A DNA stretch of 64,000 nucleotides from Achromobacter aegrifaciens (lineage in GTDB: Bacteria; Pseudomonadota; Gammaproteobacteria; Burkholderiales; Burkholderiaceae_B), in the NCBI RefSeq assembly GCF_902859735.1, contig NZ_CADIJY010000003.1, positions 558,001-622,000 on the forward strand, in the 5' to 3' direction. Position 1 is the first letter of the stretch; each line of letters begins with the position of its first letter. The notes below the pieces were generated by a model, which did not search any database, was not told the DNA's origin, and worked only from the letters and a program-made list of their open reading frames with translations. Shown here one piece after another: positions 56,123 through 64,000 of the stretch. The position numbers and the translations under genes were made by a program.

Positions 56123-57694
56123 ATGAATTCGCATGCTACGCGCGCCAAGAACGCGCTGCTGTTGTCCGCCGCGCTGGCCGCCGCCGTGGCCGCTCTGCCC
56201 GCCGCCGTGCGGGCGCAGGCCGCCGCGCCAGAAATCCGCTACGCCGAAGGGTCGGGCACGCCGACCACGCTGCCCGGCGGGCGGTCCCGCAACACTTCCA
56301 CCGACAACGTGCTGGCGCACGTGGTGGAGTCCCTGGTGGCGCTGCGCGCCGACATGAGCGTGGCCCCCATGCTGGCCGACAGCTGGACGCTGTCCGACGA
56401 CAAGCGCGCCTATACCTTCAAGCTGCGCCAGGGCGTCACCTTCCATGACGGCACGCCCATGACCTCGGCCGACGTCAAATGGACCTACGACTACCTCAAC
56501 GGCGCCCAGTCCGAGTACTCCTGCAAGAACCTCTACGACGGCAGCAAGGGCGCCAAGGTCGTGGCGGTGGAGACGCCCGATCCGGCCACCGTGGTGTTCA
56601 GGCTGGAGCAGCCCTACGCGCTGTTCCTGGACCAGATGGCCAGCGTGCAGTGCCCGATGCCGGTGCTGAGCGCCAAGAGCGTCGACGCCGACGGCAAGTG
56701 GGCCAGGCCCATCGGCACCGGTCCTTACGTGCTGGCGGAATGGAAGAAGGAACAGTACCTGCTGCTGACGCCGTACGCCGGCTACAAGCCGCGCGAGGAA
56801 GCGCCCAGCGGCATGGCCGGCAAGAAAGTGGCGCGGGCCAATGTGCGCTTCGTGGTGATTCCGGATGCGGCCGCGCAGAAGGCGGCGCTCATGGCGGGGC
56901 AGGTCGACGCCTACAACGCGGACGAAGACAATCTGCCGGCCAAGGACCCGCGCTGGAACATCGTCACCGAGCAGGGCCTGGACACCGTCAACCTGCTGAT
57001 GCAGACGCGCGCGCCCTTGCTGTCGGATGTGAACATGCGCCGCGCCATCGCGCTGGCGCTGGACTTTCCCGGCATCGCCAAGGCTTTGAATAACGGCCAG
57101 GCGGCCTATAACCCGTCCCTGGTGCCCGCGGCCAGCGTCTACTACTCCGAGGCCGACCGCGCCGGCTACGAGAAGAACCTGAAAGAGGTCAAGCGCCTGC
57201 TCGATGCCGCCGGCTACCGCGGCGAGCCCCTGAAGCTGCAGGCCAACAAGCGCTATCCCTACCTGTACCGCGTCGCGGTGGTGACGCAGCAGCTGTTGGG
57301 CAAGGCCGGCATCAAGGCCGAGCTGGACATGCTGGAATGGGGCACCCAGGTGACCAACTTCCGCGAAGGCAAGTTCCAGCTGATGGCATTCGCGTATTCC
57401 GCGCGCACGGAGCCGGCGCTGATGTTCCGCGACGTGATCGGCGATAAGTCCAAAACGCCCATGGCCCAGTGGGAAAGTCCGGAGGCCGCGGCCATCCTGG
57501 AAGGCATAGAAGCCGAATCCGATCCTGCCGTGCGTAAGCAGGCCTTCGACAAGCTGCATGCCCTGATGCTGCGCGACACGCCGCTGCTGATGTACTACAA
57601 CAAGCCCGGCTATGTGGTCGTTTCCAGCAAGCTGCAGGGCTTTACCGGCTGGCCGCTGCGCAAGCCGCGTTTCTTCAACGTGACCAAGAACTGA
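56123..57694 (+). CDS. Dipeptide/oligopeptide-type ABC substrate-binding protein
   Basis: A 523-residue SBP_bac_5 (cluster C) binding protein with a signal peptide (about residues 1–32, ending AVRAQA). It has VESLVALRADMSVAPMLADSWTLSDDKRAYTFKLRQGVTFHDGTP, the family signature. Typical ligands are peptides, nickel or other small amides. It starts the importer genes that run from here to 61246 and lies 50 bp after the C45 gene. Confidence 0.93.
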   Translation: MNSHATRAKNALLLSAALAAAVAALPAAVRAQAAAPEIRYAEGSGTPTTLPGGRSRNTSTDNVLAHVVESLVALRADMSVAPMLADSWTLSDDKRAYTFKLRQGVTFHDGTPMTSADVKWTYDYLNGAQSEYSCKNLYDGSKGAKVVAVETPDPATVVFRLEQPYALFLDQMASVQCPMPVLSAKSVDADGKWARPIGTGPYVLAEWKKEQYLLLTPYAGYKPREEAPSGMAGKKVARANVRFVVIPDAAAQKAALMAGQVDAYNADEDNLPAKDPRWNIVTEQGLDTVNLLMQTRAPLLSDVNMRRAIALALDFPGIAKALNNGQAAYNPSLVPAASVYYSEADRAGYEKNLKEVKRLLDAAGYRGEPLKLQANKRYPYLYRVAVVTQQLLGKAGIKAELDMLEWGTQVTNFREGKFQLMAFAYSARTEPALMFRDVIGDKSKTPMAQWESPEAAAILEGIEAESDPAVRKQAFDKLHALMLRDTPLLMYYNKPGYVVVSSKLQGFTGWPLRKPRFFNVTKN

Positions 57695-57700
57695 GGCGCC

Positions 57701-58645
57701 GTGCTGGGCTATCTACTCAAGCGCATCGCGGCGTCGGTGCCCACCGTGATCGTCGTCACGGTGCTCGTGTTCGCGCTGATACGCGCGATCCCCGGGGATC
57801 CTGCGTCGCTGATGCTGGGCGATATCGACAACCCTGCGCTGCTGGCGGAAATGCGCCACGCGCTAGGGCTGGACCGTCCTGTAGGCGAGCAGTTCCTGAT
57901 CTGGGTGGGCAACGCGCTGCAGGGCGACCTGGGCATGTCCATCGCGCGGCGCGAACCCGTGATGCATCTGGTGCTGACGCATTTTGCGGTGACGGCCCAG
58001 GTGGTGCTGACCGCCACGCTGCTGGCCTGCCTGGTGGCGGTGCCCGCCGGCATGGTGGCCGCCTGGCGCCAGAACCGCCGCGCCGACACCGCCATCGTGT
58101 CGACCTCGATCCTGTTCGTGTCCATGCCCAGCTTCTGGGTCGGCATCCTGCTGATCTGGCTGTTCGGCGTGAAGCTGAACTGGTTGCCGGTGTATGGCTT
58201 CGAATCCATCGCCCAGGGCGGACTGGGCGCTGCTCGGTATCTGGTGCTACCGGTCTGCGCCATCGTGCTGACGGAAATCGCGGCCATCACGCGCATGATG
58301 CGCGCCAGCACCATCGAGACGCTGCGGCTGGAATACGTGGCGCATGCGCGCGCCAAGGGCCTGCCGGAAAAGCGCGTCATGCTGCGCCATGTGCTGCCCA
58401 ATTCGTTCGGCCCCACCTTGACGGTGATCGGCCTGATGCTGGGCCATCTGCTGTCGGGCGCCGCGGTGATCGAGACCGTGTTCACGCTGCCGGGCATCGG
58501 GCGGCTGCTGGTGGAAAGCATCTATGCGCGGGACTACCCCGTGGTGCAGGGCTGCCTGCTGTTCATCGCGCTCTTGTACGTGGCGGTCAACCTGGTGGTG
58601 GATCTGCTGTATCCGCTGTTCGACCCGCGCGTGAAGCTTCAATAG
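57701..58645 (+). CDS. Dipeptide-type ABC transporter permease (DppB-like)
   Basis: A 314-residue permease with about six helices and the cytoplasmic EAA loop (EYVAHARAKGLPEKRVMLRHVLPN). It starts at GTG 57701, 6 bp after the binding-protein stop, and is followed by the second permease after 7 bp. It forms the transmembrane channel with the 58653 gene. Confidence 0.93.
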   Translation: MLGYLLKRIAASVPTVIVVTVLVFALIRAIPGDPASLMLGDIDNPALLAEMRHALGLDRPVGEQFLIWVGNALQGDLGMSIARREPVMHLVLTHFAVTAQVVLTATLLACLVAVPAGMVAAWRQNRRADTAIVSTSILFVSMPSFWVGILLIWLFGVKLNWLPVYGFESIAQGGLGAARYLVLPVCAIVLTEIAAITRMMRASTIETLRLEYVAHARAKGLPEKRVMLRHVLPNSFGPTLTVIGLMLGHLLSGAAVIETVFTLPGIGRLLVESIYARDYPVVQGCLLFIALLYVAVNLVVDLLYPLFDPRVKLQ

Positions 58646-58652
58646 GATCATC

Positions 58653-59474
58653 ATGGGCTTTAAACATACCAATGCCGTCCTGGGCGGCGCGCTGGTCGGG
58701 GGCGTCGTGCTGCTGGCCCTGGTCGGGCTGGTGTACACGCCGCACGATCCGCTGGAAGGCGATCTGCTGGCGCGCTTTTCGCCGCCGTCGGCGGAGTACT
58801 GGCTGGGCACCGATGAATTCGGCCGCGACGTGCTGTCGCGGCTGATGGCGGGCGCCGGGGTCAGCGTGGCGGTCAGCGTGTTTTCCGTGCTGCTGGCGCT
58901 GCTCCTGGGCACGACGATAGGCGTCACGGCCGGCTATGCGGGCGGCTGGGTCGATCGCGGCATCACCGTGCTGGTGGAATCGCTGATGGCGTTTCCGGGC
59001 CTCCTGCTCGCGCTCGGGATCATGACCGTGCTGGGGCCGTCCAAATGGGGCGTGGTGCTGGCGCTGGGCCTGGCGTATTCGCCGTCGGTGTCGCGCATCG
59101 CGCGCGGCGCGGCGCTGTCCCTGCGTCAGCGCGATTTCGTCATTGCCTCGCGCGCCACCGGCCATGGGGGCCTATGGACCGTGTTCCGCCACGTACTGCC
59201 CAACTGCCTGCCGCCGTTGCTGATCTTCGCGACCTCGATCTTCGGTTCCGCCCTGCTGGCGGAAAGCGCGCTGAGCTTCCTGGGCCTGGGCGTGCCGCCG
59301 CCGCTGGCCACCTGGGGCGGCATGCTGTCCGAAAGCCGCAACGCCATGGACCAGGCCATCTGGCTGGCGGTGTTTCCGGGCGCCATGATTTCGTTGAGCC
59401 TGCTGGGCATCAATCTGCTGGGCGATGCGGTGCGCGATCTGCTGGATCCGCGCATGCGGGGGGTGATGGCATGA
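58653..59474 (+). CDS. Dipeptide-type ABC transporter permease (DppC-like)
   Basis: A 273-residue permease with an N-terminal DPLEGDLLARFSPPSAEYWLGTDEFGRDVLSRLMAGAG motif typical of DppC, about six helices and the EAA loop (DFVIASRATGHGGLWTVFRHVLPN). Its stop overlaps the start of the ATPase gene in ATGA. It pairs with the DppB-like protein. Confidence 0.93.
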   Translation: MGFKHTNAVLGGALVGGVVLLALVGLVYTPHDPLEGDLLARFSPPSAEYWLGTDEFGRDVLSRLMAGAGVSVAVSVFSVLLALLLGTTIGVTAGYAGGWVDRGITVLVESLMAFPGLLLALGIMTVLGPSKWGVVLALGLAYSPSVSRIARGAALSLRQRDFVIASRATGHGGLWTVFRHVLPNCLPPLLIFATSIFGSALLAESALSFLGLGVPPPLATWGGMLSESRNAMDQAIWLAVFPGAMISLSLLGINLLGDAVRDLLDPRMRGVMA

Positions 59475-61246
59475 GCGCTGCGCAACCCTTGCTGTCCGTG
59501 CGCGACCTGGAGATCCGCTTTCCGGGCAAGCGCGACGCCGCGCCGGTGGTGAACCGGGTGTCATTCGATCTGCACGCAGGCGAATCGCTGTCCATCGTCG
59601 GTGAGTCCGGCAGCGGCAAGACGCTGATCGGCAAGACGCTGCTGGGCCTGTTGCCCGATTCGGCGCGCATCACCGGCGGACAGGCGCTGTTCGAAGGCCA
59701 GGACCTGTTGCAGCAGGCGCCGCGCGACTGGCTGGCGAAGCGCGGCACCGGCATCGGCATGGTGTTCCAGGAGCCGATGGTGTCGCTCAACCCGGCGTTC
59801 CGCGTGGGCGAACAACTGATCGAGGCGCTGGTTCTGCGCCGTGGCATGGCGCGCCGCGAGGCCTGGGACGAAGCCGTCCGGATGCTGGAGCGGGTGCGCG
59901 TGCGCGACGCGCAGGATTGCATGAAGCGCTATCCGCATGAATTCTCCGGCGGCATGCGCCAGCGCATTCTGCTGGCGGGCGTGATGCTGCTCAAGCCGCG
60001 CCTCCTGATCGCGGACGAACCCACCACCGCGCTGGACTGCGTGGTGCAGAAGGAAGTGCTGGACCTGATGTGCGAACTGACGCGCGAGCAGGGCACGGCG
60101 CTGATCTTCATCAGCCACAACCTGGCGCTGGTGGCCGCGTACACGCAGCGCGTGCTGGTGATGTGCCGCGGCCGGGCGGTCGAGACCGGGCCGGTGGCCG
60201 AGGTGCTGTCGCGGCCGGCGGATCCGTACACGCTCAGCCTGCTGGACGCGTTGCCCAAGCGCGGTCCGGCCCGGCCTGCCGTCGAAGCGGCGCCCATCCT
60301 GCAGGTGGACGGATTGGCGATCGACTACTCGGTCCGCGAGGGCTGGTTCCGCAAGCGCGCGGTGCGCGCCGTGCACCGCGCGACGTTCGCGGTGGCGCCG
60401 GGGGAAACGCTGGCCATCGTCGGCGAATCGGGCAGCGGCAAGACCACGGTCATGATGTCCATCCTGGGACTGGTGCCGCAGGCGCAGGGGCGCATCGAAC
60501 TGGACGGCCAGGCCTTGCCCGCGGGCGGTTCGGGGCAGTCGTGGCAGGCGGCGCGCCGGCGGGTGCAGATGGTGTTCCAGGATCCCTATTCATCGCTGGA
60601 TCCGCGCATGACCATCGGCGACCTGGTGGGGGAGGGCCTGCGGCTGGAAGCCGGCATGACGGCGGACATCCGCCGCAAGCGCGTGGCCGACGCGTTGCGG
60701 GACGTGGGCCTGGGCGAGGACTACGCCGAGCGCTATGCGCACGAGCTGTCCGGCGGCCAGCGCCAGCGCGTGGCCATCGCGCGGGCGCTGGTGCTGCGGC
60801 CCGAGGTCATCATCGCGGACGAGCCAGTGTCGGCGCTGGACGTCACCGTGCAGAAGCAGGTGCTGGAGACTCTGATGTCGCTGCAGCGTTCACACGGCTT
60901 TGCCTGCCTGCTGATCTCGCATGACCTGGGCGTGGTCGAGCAGATCGCCGACCGCGTGGTGGTGATGTTGCGCGGCCATATCGTCGAAGAAGGCACGCGC
61001 GACGAAGTGTTCGACCGGCCCACGCATCCCTACACGCGCCGCCTGTTGCAGGCGGTGCCGGAACTGCGCGGCAACCGGACCGAGGGCTTTCGCGTGGAAG
61101 TGCGCGACCTGCCGGCGGGCCCGGGCCGCGACGAGGCCGATTACTTCGATCCCTCGTCCGCGCCGGGCCTGCCCGCAATGACGGCGGTACTCGAATCGGG
61201 CGCGACCCACCGGGTGGCGCTGGCGGCAGCCGCGGCCGGGGCCTGA
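59471..61246 (+). CDS. Fused peptide-type ABC ATPase with two nucleotide-binding domains
   Basis: A 591-residue protein joining DppD-like and DppF-like ATPase domains. The first domain has Walker A GESGSGKT (44–51), the signature FSGGMRQR and Walker B LLIADEPTTALD; the second has GESGSGKTTVMMS, LSGGQRQRVAIARAL and IIADEPVSALDVTVQ. Both active sites look complete. Fusions of this kind are common in cluster C importers (GsiA/YejF-like). It energises uptake for the binding protein and permeases and starts inside the permease stop. Confidence 0.94.
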   Translation: MSAAQPLLSVRDLEIRFPGKRDAAPVVNRVSFDLHAGESLSIVGESGSGKTLIGKTLLGLLPDSARITGGQALFEGQDLLQQAPRDWLAKRGTGIGMVFQEPMVSLNPAFRVGEQLIEALVLRRGMARREAWDEAVRMLERVRVRDAQDCMKRYPHEFSGGMRQRILLAGVMLLKPRLLIADEPTTALDCVVQKEVLDLMCELTREQGTALIFISHNLALVAAYTQRVLVMCRGRAVETGPVAEVLSRPADPYTLSLLDALPKRGPARPAVEAAPILQVDGLAIDYSVREGWFRKRAVRAVHRATFAVAPGETLAIVGESGSGKTTVMMSILGLVPQAQGRIELDGQALPAGGSGQSWQAARRRVQMVFQDPYSSLDPRMTIGDLVGEGLRLEAGMTADIRRKRVADALRDVGLGEDYAERYAHELSGGQRQRVAIARALVLRPEVIIADEPVSALDVTVQKQVLETLMSLQRSHGFACLLISHDLGVVEQIADRVVVMLRGHIVEEGTRDEVFDRPTHPYTRRLLQAVPELRGNRTEGFRVEVRDLPAGPGRDEADYFDPSSAPGLPAMTAVLESGATHRVALAAAAAGA

Positions 61247-61255
61247 GGTGGGGCC

Positions 61256-61600
61256 TCAGCCGTGCCGCTCGCGGCTGTCGACGGGCGCAGCGTCGCGCTG
61301 GTTCATGCCGTAGTCGCGCAGCACCTGCGCCACGCGCAGGCGGTAATTGGCGAAGACGCCGCCGCGCCCGGCTTCCTGGGCCCGGCGGTGCGACTCCAGC
61401 GTGCGCCAGCGCTGGACCGCCGCTTCATCGCGCCAGAACGACAGCGACAGCAGCTTGCCCGGATCGCTCAGGCTCTGGAAACGTTCGACCGAGATGAAGC
61501 CATCAATGGCCTTCAGCTCGTCGATCAGGCTGGCGGCGATGTGCAGATAGGGATCGGGGTTGCCGTGGGCGGGTTCGACTTCGAATATCACTGCGATCAT
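61256..61600 (-). CDS. ABM-domain (antibiotic biosynthesis monooxygenase-like) protein
   Basis: A 114-residue ferredoxin-like ABM fold protein (MIAVIFEVEPAHGNPDPYLHIAASLIDELKAIDGFISVERFQSLSDPGKLLSLSFWRDE…). Family members include cofactor-free monooxygenases and haem-degrading proteins; the sequence alone cannot choose. It overlaps the upstream P450 gene by 4 bp (ATGA), so the two are translated together and may act on the same compound. It is convergent with the ABC operon, 9 bp apart. Confidence 0.85.
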   Translation of the reverse strand: MIAVIFEVEPAHGNPDPYLHIAASLIDELKAIDGFISVERFQSLSDPGKLLSLSFWRDEAAVQRWRTLESHRRAQEAGRGGVFANYRLRVAQVLRDYGMNQRDAAPVDSRERHG

Positions 61601-62700
61601 GGTGCTTGTTCCTCGGAAAAATCAAACTGCGGCACGCGCGCGTTGGGCAGCGGCCGGTAACGGAAACGGGCCGCCAGCGCCGCGGCATCCAGGCCTGCGC
61701 GCAGCAGGCGAGTGAGCGCGCCCGCCGCATGCAGGCGGGCCGGAAGGCGGCCCGGGCAGGCATGCCCGAAAGCGCCGAAAGTCCAGTGCGCCTCGGGTTG
61801 CACCGTGGCAGCCGCGGCCAGCACCAGCAGCACGGTCTGGCCGGCTTCGATGCGCAAGCCGCAGACGTCCATGCCCGCGGCGAGAAAGCGCCGCGTGTTG
61901 TGCAACGGCGGGTCGCTGCGTTCCACGTCGTCCACCAGTGCCAGCGCCGCAGCGTCCGTGAGATCCGCGCGCAGGCCGCGCCGTCCGGCCAGGACGATGG
62001 CGTTGCCCAGCAGGCCGGCGCCCGCCTCGCAGGACTGGAACAGCAGGCCGGCCAGGTTGGCGGCCAGCACCGCGGGCGCTATCTCCGCCCGCGCGCCGTC
62101 TTCGCGCAGCCGGCGCAGGGCCGGCGCGGCGTCGGGGGCTTGCAGATGCGATTCCAGGCGTGTCTGCAGGCGCTGCGCTGCGGCGTGTCCCGCTTCGATG
62201 CGATCCGCCGCTGCGGCGGCGGGCAGCGCGGACAGGAACGCCGCAATATCGGCGGCGCAATCTGCATACAGGTCAGGCGGCAGCCCCAGGAAGGCGGCTT
62301 GCGCATGCACCGGCGCGGCGCTCAGGTAACGGTCGACGGCGGCGGCGTCCAGGGGGCCGGGATCGGGACACGCGGGCGTACAGGGCCGCGCCGATTGTTC
62401 GCGGAGGTAGGCGCTCAGCAGGGCCTTCACCTGCGTGTGCGTTGCGCTGTCGTTCATGCGCACGAAGCGGCCGAAGAGTTCGCCCGCCGGGCCTGGACAC
62501 AGCGCCTTGGGCACGGGCTCCGCGGCCGGGCGCACGCGCGCGGCCGGATGCTGCATGATGGCCGCTATCGCGTCCGGATGGCTGGCCACCCACAGGTCCA
62601 GCGCCGCCTCGCGATACAGCGGCCGCTCGCGCGCCAGCGCGGCGTAGTACGGGTAGGGGTCGGGGTGAGTGACCGCCTGCAGGGGATGGGCAGGATGCAT
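61597..62700 (-). CDS. Cytochrome P450-like protein with altered core motifs
   Basis: A 367-residue P450-like protein. The haem-binding loop WTFGAFGHACPGR places the axial ligand at Cys315 and matches the FGxGxHxCxG pattern. Other core motifs are altered: the I-helix (about 219–230, LLFQSCEAGAGL) lacks the usual AGxDT/ET sequence, the K-helix motif reads DVER (258–261) in place of ExxR, and the 20-residue meander between VLLVLAAAAT and the haem loop is missing. It is shorter than normal (about 400). It may have lost monooxygenase activity, have another role, or belong to a divergent family. The start is the ATG complement at 62698–62700; ABM overlaps its end. Confidence 0.8.
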   Translation of the reverse strand: MHPAHPLQAVTHPDPYPYYAALARERPLYREAALDLWVASHPDAIAAIMQHPAARVRPAAEPVPKALCPGPAGELFGRFVRMNDSATHTQVKALLSAYLREQSARPCTPACPDPGPLDAAAVDRYLSAAPVHAQAAFLGLPPDLYADCAADIAAFLSALPAAAAADRIEAGHAAAQRLQTRLESHLQAPDAAPALRRLREDGARAEIAPAVLAANLAGLLFQSCEAGAGLLGNAIVLAGRRGLRADLTDAAALALVDDVERSDPPLHNTRRFLAAGMDVCGLRIEAGQTVLLVLAAAATVQPEAHWTFGAFGHACPGRLPARLHAAGALTRLLRAGLDAAALAARFRYRPLPNARVPQFDFSEEQAP

Positions 62701-62772
62701 GGCGATGGCCGGTAATGGATACGGCCGCCAGTATCCGCCAGCCTTGACGGCCACGATTCGATGCGCGGCGAA

Positions 62773-63633
62773 CTATGCCTGCGGCGCGTCCGGGTTGCCT
62801 GCCGCCGCCAGCAGCGCGGCATAGCCGAGCCGCGAGTCCGGCCATTGCAGGGTGAAGCCGCTGGCACGCAGGCGGGCGTTGCTCAGCTTCTTGCTGCCGA
62901 CGTTGGCCGGCGCCGGCGCCTCGCGCGGCGCGGGGGCGCCGATCAGCCTGGCAAGGTCGGCATAGAGCTCGTGCAGGGGCAGCGGCGTATCGTCGCAGCC
63001 TATGTAGACAGGCGCGACGTCGGGCAGCAGCGCCAGATGGACCACGGCCCCCGCCGCGTCGTCGATGTGGATGCGGTTGGCCCAGTGTTCGGGAGCGGTC
63101 GGCGCGCCTGCCGCGCCTTGGCGCAGGCGTTCGATCAAGTGCAGGCGTCCGGGGCCGTAGAGGCCCGCCAGGCGCAAGGCGGTCGAGGGCAGGCCGCGGG
63201 CCGCCAGCGCGGCTTCGGCCTCGAGCAGGATGCGGCCATTGACGCCCAGCGGCGCGGGCGGCGTGTCTTCGTCGACCCAGCCGCCTTCGTGTTCGCCGTA
63301 GACCGCGCTGGACGAGATGAACACGATGCGCTTGAGCTGTGTGGTGTCCAGCGCGTCCAGCACGTGTTTCAGGCCATCGACGAACACCGCGCGGTAGGCG
63401 GCGGCTTCGCGCGCGCCGGGCGCGGGCAGGTGGATGAGCCGCGTGACACCCGGGGGCAGGGCGGGCAGCCCGTCGGCGCGGGAGATGTCGCCCCGCAGCC
63501 AGCGGATGCCGGCCGCATCCCCGACCGGTGGATTGCGGCGCAGCGCGTAGACTTCGTCGCCGCGCGCCAGGAAACGCCGGGCCGCGCGCTGACCCAGGTC
63601 GCCGCAGCCGATAAGGAGTACGCGTTCGGTCAT
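62773..63633 (-). CDS. NAD(P)-dependent SDR/epimerase-type protein, YeeZ-like
   Basis: A 286-residue extended SDR. LLIGCGDLGQRAARRF is the Rossmann glycine motif (residues about 6–21), with ISSSAVYGEHEGGWVDEDTPP near the active site. The expected Tyr-x3-Lys is not obvious after that block, so catalysis is uncertain. It resembles the YeeZ family of NAD(P)-dependent epimerase-like proteins. It lies between the ETF-ubiquinone oxidoreductase and P450 genes, all on the minus strand, with 72 bp to the P450. Confidence 0.8.
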   Translation of the reverse strand: MTERVLLIGCGDLGQRAARRFLARGDEVYALRRNPPVGDAAGIRWLRGDISRADGLPALPPGVTRLIHLPAPGAREAAAYRAVFVDGLKHVLDALDTTQLKRIVFISSSAVYGEHEGGWVDEDTPPAPLGVNGRILLEAEAALAARGLPSTALRLAGLYGPGRLHLIERLRQGAAGAPTAPEHWANRIHIDDAAGAVVHLALLPDVAPVYIGCDDTPLPLHELYADLARLIGAPAPREAPAPANVGSKKLSNARLRASGFTLQWPDSRLGYAALLAAAGNPDAPQA

Positions 63634-63651
63634 GGAGAGTTCTGCCTGTCG

Positions 63652-63675
63652 AAAAAAAAGCGCCCCGCGGGGCGC
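63652..63675 (-). terminator. Terminator after the ETF-ubiquinone oxidoreductase gene
   Basis: A perfect 16-bp palindrome GCGCCCCGCGGGGCGC (63660–63675) is followed on the minus strand by eight T residues. It lies 33 bp after the stop of the gene that runs off the right edge and before the SDR gene, so the SDR probably has its own promoter. Confidence 0.8.
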
Positions 63676-63707
63676 CTTCGGTGGCCGGGCGCGGGCGTCC
63701 GGTAGCG

Positions 63708-64000
63708 TTACATGCCGCTGTACACGGGCCCTTCGCCGCCTTGCGGGGCCACCCAGACGATGTTCTGGGTCGGGTCCTTGATGTCGCAGGTCTTGCAGTG
63801 CACGCAGTTCTGCGCGTTGATCTGCAGGCGGTCCTCGCCGTGGTCGTCCTTGACGAATTCGTACACGCCCGCCGGGCAGTAGCGCGATTCCGGGCCGCCA
63901 TACTTGGCCAGGTTGACCTGCACTGGCACGGACGGATCCTTCAGCGTCAGGTGGACGGGTTCGTTCTCGTCATGGTTGGTGTTCGAGATGAACACCGAGC
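63708..64000 (-). CDS. Electron transfer flavoprotein–ubiquinone oxidoreductase, C-terminal part
   Basis: About 95 C-terminal residues are visible before the window ends; the gene continues to the right. [44 protein letters not shown] and [33 protein letters not shown] are the 4Fe-4S cluster domain of ETF-QO, with the four cysteines in CPAG, CVHC and TCDI. It moves electrons from acyl-CoA and amino-acid dehydrogenases to ubiquinone at the membrane. The start cannot be seen. Confidence 0.93.
   Translation of the reverse strand, partial: SVFISNTNHDENEPVHLTLKDPSVPVQVNLAKYGGPESRYCPAGVYEFVKDDHGEDRLQINAQNCVHCKTCDIKDPTQNIVWVAPQGGEGPVYSGM

Noticed and set aside
59045-59470. N-terminal extension of the ABC ATPase frame
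   Set aside because: It lies in another frame over the DppC-like gene; the conserved protein starts at ATG 59471 with an ATGA overlap.

Overview
The window is a GC-rich, gene-dense stretch of betaproteobacterial chromosome. The gene order rne–rluC–HAD phosphatase–msrPQ–amidase–RsmI-like–maf–yceD–rpmF–plsX–fabHDG–acpP–fabF–ygfX-like–rpoE–rseA–rseB–degP–lepA–lepB–rnc–era–recO, the many LysR regulators and the Bug-type solute-binding protein fit the family Alcaligenaceae, most likely Achromobacter or a close Bordetella relative. This is an inference from synteny and protein style; no database search was made.

Layout. 1–1552: a truncated DapA-like aldolase (minus strand) divergent from a LysR gene. 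1613–26939: housekeeping. rne faces rluC across a long leader; a redox/repair and cell-wall group follows (HAD phosphatase, MsrPQ, lipoprotein amidase, RsmI-like methylase, Maf). Next come the ribosomal-protein and fatty-acid operon (yceD, rpmF, plsX, fabHDG, acpP, fabF), the sigma-E envelope-stress operon (ygfX-like, rpoE, rseA, rseB, degP), and the tightly overlapped lepA-lepB-rnc-era-recO block. 26958–34639: accessory metabolism on the minus strand (threonine-synthase-like PLP enzyme, M14 deacylase, Bug binding protein, nucleotide-transporter-like protein, Tat-exported aldo/keto reductase, Bax-inhibitor-1 protein, small hypothetical). 34686–37842: holC, pepA and, divergently, lptF. 37894–42880: two LysR regulators flanking an orphan amino-acid-type binding protein and mmsA. 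43013–43398: a DUF2325 gene behind a promoter overlapped by a Fur-box-like sequence. 43555–50329: NlpC/P60 lipoprotein, then prpE–GlcG/HbpS-like–MFS and acs. 50483–52419: EamA transporter and threonine aldolase. 52433–61246: a likely scavenging locus (omega-aminotransferase, a GntR regulator with two winged helices, a C45 autoprocessing amidohydrolase, a complete peptide-type ABC importer). 61256–63633: ABM monooxygenase, a non-canonical cytochrome P450 and an SDR-type protein. The window ends inside the ETF-ubiquinone oxidoreductase gene.

How the genes work together. The fab genes make and elongate malonyl-ACP chains on AcpP and PlsX feeds acyl-phosphate to phospholipid synthesis. RpoE/RseA/RseB/DegP sense and repair envelope damage. 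LepB, Rnc, Era and RecO serve secretion, RNA processing, ribosome assembly and DNA repair. PrpE, Acs and MmsA feed propionyl- and acetyl-CoA metabolism. The best candidate for an undescribed system is 52433–61246: import of an amide or peptide-like compound, cleavage by the C45 enzyme and transamination of an amine-bearing product, probably controlled by the GntR protein through repeated TTGTATT half-sites in both flanking promoters. The neighbouring Bug–M14–threonine-synthase-like cluster (27891–30966) is a second candidate for handling an N-acylated amino compound.

No tRNA, rRNA, CRISPR array, insertion sequence or prophage gene was seen.
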